Assembly: GCA_031253955.1 (NCBI GenBank)
Contig: JAIRVJ010000084.1
Coordinates: 1-44,588, forward strand
DNA length: 44,588 bases
Direction of reading: 5' to 3'
DNA from: Burkholderiaceae bacterium
GTDB lineage: Bacteria; Pseudomonadota; Gammaproteobacteria; Burkholderiales; Burkholderiaceae_C
The notes under the pieces were generated by a model. That model was not told where the DNA came from. It worked only from the letters and a program-made list of their open reading frames with translations, and did no database searches. A program made the position numbers and the translations under genes. Of this stretch, positions 39,835-44,588 are shown piece after piece. Within the stretch, counting starts at the first letter, position 1; the number at the start of each line of letters is the position of its first letter.

Positions 39835-41067
39835 TTAGCCGGCCAGATTGTTAATCGACAGAATGCCCAACAGGATGGAGACAATGATGCAGGCAATCAG
39901 CACGCCCAGGGTGATGATGAGCACGGGTTCGAGCAGGGTGAGCGCGCGCTTGATGCCGGTTTCCACATCGCGGTCGAGCACGCCTGCCAGTTCTACCATC
40001 ATCGCGCCGATGCGGCCGGTTTCTTCTCCGACCCGGATCAGGTTGATGGCCAAAGGTTCAAAAACCTGGGTGCTTTCCATGGCGCGCGCCATGCGCACGC
40101 CTTCCTTGACGAGCGGGGCCATTTTGACGAGCGGCTGGCGCAGGTTGAGGTTGCCCACCGTGCCGGTGGCGATATCAAGCGCGGCCAGCAGCGGCACGCC
40201 GTTGCCCAGCAGGGTACCCAGCGAGCGGGCAAACAGCGTCATCTCGTACTTGTACAGCAGCCGCCCGATCACGGGCAGGCCAAGCGCGCGGTTTTGCCAC
40301 CAGGCGCGGCCCGCCGGCGCGCGCAGCCAGCGCCACAGCAGCCAGCCCAGGGCCAGCGCGGCGATGAGCAGCAGCACGCCGTACTGGCGAAAGCCATGCC
40401 CCATCGTCATGACGATGCGGGTGGGCAGCGGCAGTGCGTCGCCCACGTCCTTGAACAGTTTTTCGAACTGCGGCACGACAAAGCCCATCATGCCGACCAG
40501 CGACAGCAGCGCCACCACCAGCAGGATGGCCGGGTAGATGGTGGCGGAGATAACGCTCTCGCGCAGCGCGCGCAGCCGGTTCATGTGCTCGACCAGGCGT
40601 TCGAGCACGTTGGACATCTGGCCGCTGGCCTCGCCGGATCGCGCCATGTTGATGTAGAAGTCACCGAAGTGCTGGCGCCGCGCGGCCAGCGCGCGGCTGA
40701 ACGGGGCGCCGCCCTTGACGTCTTCGAGGATGTCTTCCATCAGCTTGCGCACGCTGGGCTTGGCGCTCATGTCGATCAGCACGCGCAGCGCGTTGTCCAG
40801 CGCCAGGCCGGAGCGCAGCATGATGGAAAGTTCGCCAGTCAGGGTGAGCACGTCCGCGGCGTTGACCGGCCCGCGCAGGGCGCGCCGGCGCGTTTTAGCG
40901 CGCCAGCCGGCGGCGGCGGGCGCGCCGGCGGCGGCGTCTTCCACGCGGATGGGCGTCAAGCCGCGCTCGCGCAACTGGCGCAGCACGGCATCGCCCGCAG
41001 CGGCTTCGGTGCGGCCTTCGAGCATTTGCCCGTCCGAGCGGGCGGCGCGCCAGGCGAATTCAGGCAT
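39835..41067 (-). CDS. gspF: T2SS inner-membrane platform protein GspF
   Basis: A 410-residue polytopic GspF. It contains two copies of the GspF/PilC cytoplasmic domain (first with LTGELSIMLRSGLALDNALR, second with LYKYEMTLFARSLGTLLGNG) separated by membrane helices (ATIYPAILLVVALLSLVGMM; VLLLIAALALGWLLW), and ends with the third membrane segment in IITLGVLIACIIVSILLGIL. The motif INLIRVGEETGRIGAMM is typical. It couples the GspE motor to pseudopilus growth. The start overlaps the gspE end by 8 nt. Confidence 0.96.
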   Translation of the reverse strand: MPEFAWRAARSDGQMLEGRTEAAAGDAVLRQLRERGLTPIRVEDAAAGAPAAAGWRAKTRRRALRGPVNAADVLTLTGELSIMLRSGLALDNALRVLIDMSAKPSVRKLMEDILEDVKGGAPFSRALAARRQHFGDFYINMARSGEASGQMSNVLERLVEHMNRLRALRESVISATIYPAILLVVALLSLVGMMGFVVPQFEKLFKDVGDALPLPTRIVMTMGHGFRQYGVLLLIAALALGWLLWRWLRAPAGRAWWQNRALGLPVIGRLLYKYEMTLFARSLGTLLGNGVPLLAALDIATGTVGNLNLRQPLVKMAPLVKEGVRMARAMESTQVFEPLAINLIRVGEETGRIGAMMVELAGVLDRDVETGIKRALTLLEPVLIITLGVLIACIIVSILLGILSINNLAG

Positions 41068-42850
41068 CGCTTTGATCCTGCGTGACGCGCAGCAGCTCGT
41101 CCAGACTGGTTACGCCAGCGGCCACTTTGCGCAGACCATCTTCGTACAGCGTGTGCATGCCGGCCTTGACGGCCACCGCTTGCAATGCGCTGGCGTCGCG
41201 GCCTTTCAGAATAGCGCCGCGCATGGCTTCATCGACCACCAGCAGCTCATGAATGCCGGTGCGCCCCTGATAACCGGTGCCGCGGCAGTGCTCGCAACCG
41301 CGCGCTTCGTAAATGGGCGCGCCGACGGGCAAAAAGCGCCCCAGCCCGGAGTCGTGCAGCAATTCGGGCGCTGGCTGCACGGGGGCCTTGCAATGCGAGC
41401 ACAGGCGGCGCACCAGGCGCTGGGAGAGCACGCCGTTGACGGTAGAGGTGATGAGGTAGCGTTCCACCCCCATGTCCTGCATCCGCACCACAGCGCTGGC
41501 GGCGGTATTGGTGTGCAGGGTGGAGAGCACCAGGTGGCCGGTAAGCGAAGATTGCACGGCGATCTGCGCGGTTTCGCCGTCGCGCATTTCGCCGATCATG
41601 ATGATGTCCGGGTCTTGCCGCAAGATGGAGCGCAGCGCGTTGGCAAAGCTCAGGTTGATCTGGCTGTGCACCTGGATCTGGTTGATGCCTTCCAACTGAT
41701 ATTCGACCGGGTCTTCGACGGTGATGATTTTCTGCGTGAGCGCGTCCATCTTGGCCAGCGCCGCGTACAGCGTGGTGGTTTTGCCCGATCCGGTGGGGCC
41801 GGTGACCAGCAGGATGCCGTGCGGGCGCACGATGAGCTGGTTGAAGCGCGCCAGCGTGTCTTTCTCGAAGCCCATGTCTTCCAGCCCGAAGCGCACGCTG
41901 GCGCGGTCGAGCACGCGCATGACCACGCTTTCGCCATGCACGGTGGGGACGGTGGACACGCGCAGATCAAGCTCGCGCCCCTTGACGCGGGTCTTGATGC
42001 GGCCGTCTTGCGGCAAGCGGCGCTCGGCAATATCCAGATGCGCCAGCAGCTTGACGCGGGAACTGACCGCCGCGCCCTGCCCCGCCGGCACCAGCTCGCC
42101 CGCATGCAGCACGCCATCGACGCGATAGCGCACGCGCAGGCCGTCGTCGAACGGCTCCAAGTGAATGTCGGAAGCGCGCAACTCGATCACGCGGCCAATG
42201 ATGGCGCTCACCAGCCGGATCACCGGCGCTTCGCTGGCCAGATCGCGCAGATGCTCGACGAAGTCACCCGCATCGCCGTCCAGCCCATCCAGCCCGGCGG
42301 CGGGGCCGCTTTCGTCCTCGTGCGGCTCCTGCGCCTGCTCGAACTGGTGCGCCAGCGTCTTGCCGATCTCGGAAGCTAGGCCCACGCCAGGCCGGAGTTC
42401 CAGCCCGGTGGTCAGCCGCAGCGCCTTGCGCACGAAGCCGTCCTGCGGCGCGCTCATGGCCACGTGCAGCCGCCCTTCTTCGATGGACAACGGCAGCACA
42501 TGGTGGGCGCGCAAAAAGTCATGCAGCAGGCCGTGCACTTCCAGCGGCGCATCAGGAAAGTCTTCCGCCGCGACGAGCGGCAGATCCAGCGCTTCGGCCA
42601 GGGCGCGAGCGGCATCAAGCTCGGAAACCAGGCCCAGGCTGACCAGCACTGCATCGAGCGCGCCGCCCATCTCGCGCTGCGCGGCCAGGGCGCGTTCCAG
42701 ATCACGCGCGCTCAACTTGCCGTCGCGCACCAGCAATTCGCCGTAGGCGGACCAGTCGAAGACAGCGGCTTCAAGCGGCAGCGGCGCGGGCGCGTCGTGT
42801 TCGAGCACAGGCTCCGTATCGGACAGGAAGAGATCGGGATTGGGTGGCAT
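41060..42850 (-). CDS. gspE: T2SS ATPase GspE
   Basis: A 596-residue cytoplasmic secretion ATPase. N-terminal N1E-type domains (LLVRDGKLSARDLERALAAQ) lead to the catalytic part: EAPVIRLVSAIIGRVIELRA, DGRIKTRVKGRELDLRVST (arginine-rich), Walker A GPTGSGKTTT, Asp box ITVEDPVEYQ, Walker B IMIGEMRD and His box LVLSTLHTNTA. The tetracysteine zinc site is present (CSHC and CEHC). All key residues are intact. The ATG at 42850 was chosen over a TTG 12 nt upstream. It is the first gene of the T2SS operon; the promoter must lie in the repeat-rich spacer upstream, where I could not define it. Confidence 0.97.
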   Translation of the reverse strand: MPPNPDLFLSDTEPVLEHDAPAPLPLEAAVFDWSAYGELLVRDGKLSARDLERALAAQREMGGALDAVLVSLGLVSELDAARALAEALDLPLVAAEDFPDAPLEVHGLLHDFLRAHHVLPLSIEEGRLHVAMSAPQDGFVRKALRLTTGLELRPGVGLASEIGKTLAHQFEQAQEPHEDESGPAAGLDGLDGDAGDFVEHLRDLASEAPVIRLVSAIIGRVIELRASDIHLEPFDDGLRVRYRVDGVLHAGELVPAGQGAAVSSRVKLLAHLDIAERRLPQDGRIKTRVKGRELDLRVSTVPTVHGESVVMRVLDRASVRFGLEDMGFEKDTLARFNQLIVRPHGILLVTGPTGSGKTTTLYAALAKMDALTQKIITVEDPVEYQLEGINQIQVHSQINLSFANALRSILRQDPDIIMIGEMRDGETAQIAVQSSLTGHLVLSTLHTNTAASAVVRMQDMGVERYLITSTVNGVLSQRLVRRLCSHCKAPVQPAPELLHDSGLGRFLPVGAPIYEARGCEHCRGTGYQGRTGIHELLVVDEAMRGAILKGRDASALQAVAVKAGMHTLYEDGLRKVAAGVTSLDELLRVTQDQSDA

Positions 42851-43177
42851 GGCGCTTGACAAAGAGTAAATTCCGCCCGCGTGTCAGGGCCAGGCCGTGC
42901 AAGACCGCACCCCGCGCGCCTCGTTCAGGAAGAAGTTGAAAATTCTACCGCCTGCAACAACGCCGTCCGAACTCGGAAGCATCATCCCCACGCAGGCTGG
43001 CATCTATTGCTGTGTTGTTCAGGCACTCCCCTGATTGATGGAGATGGATTCCAGCCTGCGCTGGAATGACGGAAAAAGCTATAATTTTAATAGCCAATTA
43101 GAATTAGTCTTAATTTGTTTTCAATATTTTTCAATCTGAAATACATATTAAATCTTGGTATATTGCTACTATTTTTA
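42851..43177. other. spacer between rfbC and gspE: decayed palindrome, AT-rich block
   Basis: Around 42980-43070 lies a worn relative of the MITE palindrome: GATTCCAGCCTGCGCTGGAA followed by TGACGG on the right and CCCCACGCAGGCTGGC on the left. From 43075 to 43185 the DNA is very AT-rich, with CTATAATTTTAATAGCC-type ATAGCT half-sites. No gene is seen. The promoter of the T2SS operon should lie in the gspE-proximal part. Confidence 0.45.
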
Positions 43178-43732
43178 CTAGTAACACTCGGCTTCCGCCA
43201 GCAGCGGCGCGGCGGCGTCTTTAGCCGAAAGTTGCGGCGCGGCGATGCCGTCCGCCGCCAGCGGCCAGGCGATGCCGATGGCCGGGTCGTTCCAGGCAAC
43301 GCCGCGCTCGAACTGCGGCGCGTAGTAGTCGGTGGTCTTGTAAAGAAAATCGGCGCTCTCGGACAGCACCAGAAAACCGTGGGCAAAGCCGGGCGGCACC
43401 CACAACTGGCGGCGGTTGTCCTCGCTCAATTCCGCGCCCGCCCAGCAGCCAAAGTGGGGCGAGCTGCGGCGCAGATCAACCGCCACGTCGAACACCGCGC
43501 CGCGCACCACGCGCACCAGTTTGCCTTGTGGCTGCTCAATCTGGTAGTGCAGCCCGCGCAGCACGCCGCGCGCCGAGCGGCTGTGGTTGTCCTGCACGAA
43601 ATCGACATCCAGCCCGGTGGCCCGCGCGAAGTCGCGGGCATTGAAGCTTTCCATGAAAAAGCCGCGCGCGTCGCCATGCACCTTCGGTTCGATCAGCAGC
43701 ACTTGCGGCAAGGCGGTGGGAATGATTTGCAT
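43178..43732 (-). CDS. rfbC: dTDP-4-dehydrorhamnose 3,5-epimerase
   Basis: A 184-residue RmlC/RfbC cupin enzyme that epimerises dTDP-4-keto-6-deoxyglucose at C3 and C5, the third step to dTDP-L-rhamnose. It has PKVHGDARGFFMESFNARDF, FVQDNHSRSARGVLRGLHYQ with the catalytic base His62, GKLVRVVRGAVFDVAVDLR, LWVPPGFAHGFLVLSE and YKTTDYYAPQFERGVAWNDP with the catalytic Tyr region. Length is typical. The ATG at 43732 was chosen since the family starts there; upstream codons are from a truncated antitoxin gene. rfbA, rfbB and rfbD are not in the window. Confidence 0.95.
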   Translation of the reverse strand: MQIIPTALPQVLLIEPKVHGDARGFFMESFNARDFARATGLDVDFVQDNHSRSARGVLRGLHYQIEQPQGKLVRVVRGAVFDVAVDLRRSSPHFGCWAGAELSEDNRRQLWVPPGFAHGFLVLSESADFLYKTTDYYAPQFERGVAWNDPAIGIAWPLAADGIAAPQLSAKDAAAPLLAEAECY

Positions 43733-43735
43733 TGT

Positions 43736-43796
43736 GGGGTTCCCACAGCGTTTTGAATTGCTCGCGGGCCTGGCTGTAGGTGGTTTCGAGAGGCAT
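43736..43796 (-). pseudogene. 5' stub of a Phd/YefM-type antitoxin gene
   Basis: An ATG at 43796 opens MPLETTYSQAREQFKTLWEP, which looks like the first 20 residues of a Phd/YefM antitoxin (family pattern: SYSEAR- followed by a helix). The frame then loses any similarity and runs into rfbC in another phase, so only the first ~60 bp remain. No toxin gene is near. The stub is short, so the call rests on one motif. Confidence 0.4.
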
Positions 43797-43859
43797 GGCA
43801 GCAAATCCGGATTGGACAGAAATATTGTACGGAAAATAGCTCCGCGCCGACGCGCGAAC

Positions 43860-44120
43860 TCATTGAGCGTTACCCTCGCCGCAAACCTTGATGCCCTGCG
43901 GCAGGTAGCGCGCGTATTTGGCCATGCCGGCGCGCATGGCCGCCGGAGCCAGTTCGTACTGGAAATGCTGGCGCTCCTGACCGATGCGGCGCGCGCCGAA
44001 GTTTTCGTGAAAGCGCCAGACGCTGATGTTTTCCTGCCGCACCTCGAAGTACGCCTCGGAAAAGCCCAGCCGCGCAGGATTGCTCGGCATGACCGTGGCC
44101 CTGCGCGTGCAGCGGTTCAA
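43860..44120 (-). pseudogene. C-terminal fragment of a GNAT-type acetyltransferase
   Basis: The stretch SNPARLGFSEAYFEVRQENI followed by SVWRFHENFGARRIGQERQH and FQYEL is the usual C-terminal part of a GNAT N-acetyltransferase (N-x-S-x-x-F-x-E-x-x-G-A pattern). The N-terminal acetyl-CoA-binding half is missing: upstream of 44120 the frame runs into GTTGGGC heptamer repeats. It lies between rfbC and a fragment related to sugar ketoisomerases, so it probably once acetylated an amino sugar. It may still be translated from the ATG at 44120 but would lack the catalytic core. Confidence 0.55.
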
Positions 44121-44127
44121 TGAGGTT

Positions 44128-44160
44128 TAGCGTTGGGCGTTGGGCGTTGGGCGTTGGGCG
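44128..44160. repeat. GTTGGGC heptamer repeat, four copies
   Basis: GCGTTGG repeated four times with a perfect 7-bp period, the cleanest heptamer tract in the window. It sits at the break point between the acetyltransferase fragment and the WxcM-like fragment. Confidence 0.75.
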
Positions 44161-44199
44161 AAAATACGTTTTTCATAGCTTCTAGCGCCCTGCTTGCTC

Positions 44200-44337
44200 C
44201 CGGCGTAATTGAAAGCCGGGTGCGCGGCGTGCGCTTGCACGTGCTGCCGCAAGTGCGCGCCCTGCGCGGCGACCTGTGCGCCGCCGAAGTTGGGCGCGAC
44301 GTGCCTTTTCCCGTGCGGCGCAGTTTTCTGGTTTGTA
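44200..44337 (+). pseudogene. fragment of a WxcM/FdtA-like sugar ketoisomerase domain
   Basis: The plus-strand reading VIESRVRGVRLHVLPQVRAL followed by RGDLCAAEVGRDVPFPVRRS and FLV matches the start of WxcM/FdtA-type dTDP-sugar 3,4-ketoisomerase domains (pattern: L-x-L-P-x-V-x-D-x-R-G-x-L, G-x-x-I-P-F-x-x-R-x-F-L-V). The next family residues (D-V-P-x-x-E-x-R-G-x-H-A-H, with the active-site His) are missing because the IS630-type end begins at 44336. The upstream side is also cut, at the heptamer repeat. The rest of the gene should be found beyond the insertion if the break is recent. Confidence 0.55.
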
Positions 44338-44588
44338 GTTGACTCTTGAATAAATCAGACACATACTAAAGACTATGTCCATTCAGGAGAACGCCATGGC
44401 CTACAGCGAAGACCTCAAGCAAAGGGTACTGGCTTTTGTGGCTGCCGGAGGCAGCAAGATTGAGGCAGCCAGGCTGTTTTCTCTGGCGCGCTCAACACTG
44501 TACGTGTGGCTGGTGCAGCCGGCCAATCACCAAAGAGGCAAACCCGGCCCCAAAACCGGCCACAAGATCGACCGTGCCAAGCTGGCCC
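44336..44588 (+). mobile_element. IS630-family insertion, left end, runs off the window
   Basis: It begins at TA (44336-44337), then GTTGACTC and TTGAATAAATCAGACA, the same end as in the two 87-bp elements at 28500-28671. A transposase gene starts at 44396. Only about 250 bp of the left end is in the window. Confidence 0.85.
44396..44588 (+). CDS. IS630-family transposase, N-terminal part
   Basis: The first 64 residues of a transposase; the rest lies outside the window. It begins MAYSEDLKQRVLAFVAAGGS and continues KIEAARLFSLARSTLYVWL, a homeodomain-like helix-turn-helix typical of IS630 N-termini, then a basic linker (GKPGPKTGHKIDRAKLA). AGGAG lies 6-7 nt before the ATG at 44396. The frame is intact as far as seen, unlike the IS1-like copy at the left edge, so this insertion may be recent. 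Confidence 0.88.
   Translation, partial: MAYSEDLKQRVLAFVAAGGSKIEAARLFSLARSTLYVWLVQPANHQRGKPGPKTGHKIDRAKLA

Noticed and set aside
39385-41085. 566-codon open frame on the plus strand
   Set aside because: Antisense shadow of gspG and gspF.

Overview
The window is high-GC bacterial chromosome that looks like a betaproteobacterium of the order Burkholderiales, most likely close to Comamonadaceae. The support is a Bug-type (TctC) solute receptor beside a CoA-transferase pair, the divergent glnE and long YhdP-like genes, the rpmH-rnpA-yidD-yidC block, an ABC-type polysaccharide exporter, and many intergenic repeat families of the kind found in that group. The family assignment is inference.

Layout. 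1-960: a decayed IS1-like transposase and a small inverted-repeat element. 1000-10585: a FixJ/NarL-type response regulator and a membrane histidine kinase, both on the minus strand, separated by a plus-strand cassette (Bug receptor, pcaI, pcaJ); the kinase overlaps the end of yhdP by 4 nt. 10798-13518: glnE, divergent from yhdP. 13561-14410: relics of an efflux system (TolC-like lipoprotein and RND adaptor). 14648-17460: yidC, yidD, rnpA and rpmH, with a MITE-like element between yidC and yidD. 17584-19659: a pseudouridine synthase, a DUF1840 protein and a creatininase-family amidohydrolase. 19805-22679: an ScsB/DsbD-type thiol-disulfide protein and a BrnT/BrnA toxin-antitoxin pair. 23216-24070: 3-hydroxybutyryl-CoA dehydrogenase. 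24474-27422: a Wzm/Wzt exporter with a third gene that may be an acyltransferase. 27457-28428: a periplasmic parvulin isomerase. 28846-30447: a secreted protein of no recognised family. 30681-42850: a small lipoprotein and a complete type II secretion (T2SS) cluster in the order E-F-G-H-I-J-K-L-M-(C/N)-D, which I recall as the Xanthomonas xps order. 43178-44588: dTDP-4-dehydrorhamnose 3,5-epimerase and fragments of a sugar-modification locus, the last one cut by an IS630-type insertion that runs off the window.

The T2SS would assemble a pseudopilus (G,H,I,J,K) on an inner-membrane platform (F,L,M,C/N) driven by ATPase GspE and export folded proteins through the lipoprotein secretin GspD; no prepilin peptidase (GspO/PilD) is in the window. 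The secreted protein beside it, the parvulin and the ScsB-like protein could belong to the same export and folding route, but only proximity supports that.

The most distinctive content is the small mobile DNA. I see two copies of a ~170-bp element with matching 3-bp target duplications, two tandem 87-bp elements carrying the same ends as the IS630-type insertion at the right edge, a ~239-bp element that supplies the end of yidD, plus palindromes, heptamer repeats and GC-rich hairpins that have entered gene ends and prepilin leaders. I did not find a convincing new defence or biosynthetic system. The least explained gene is the secreted protein at 28846-30447.
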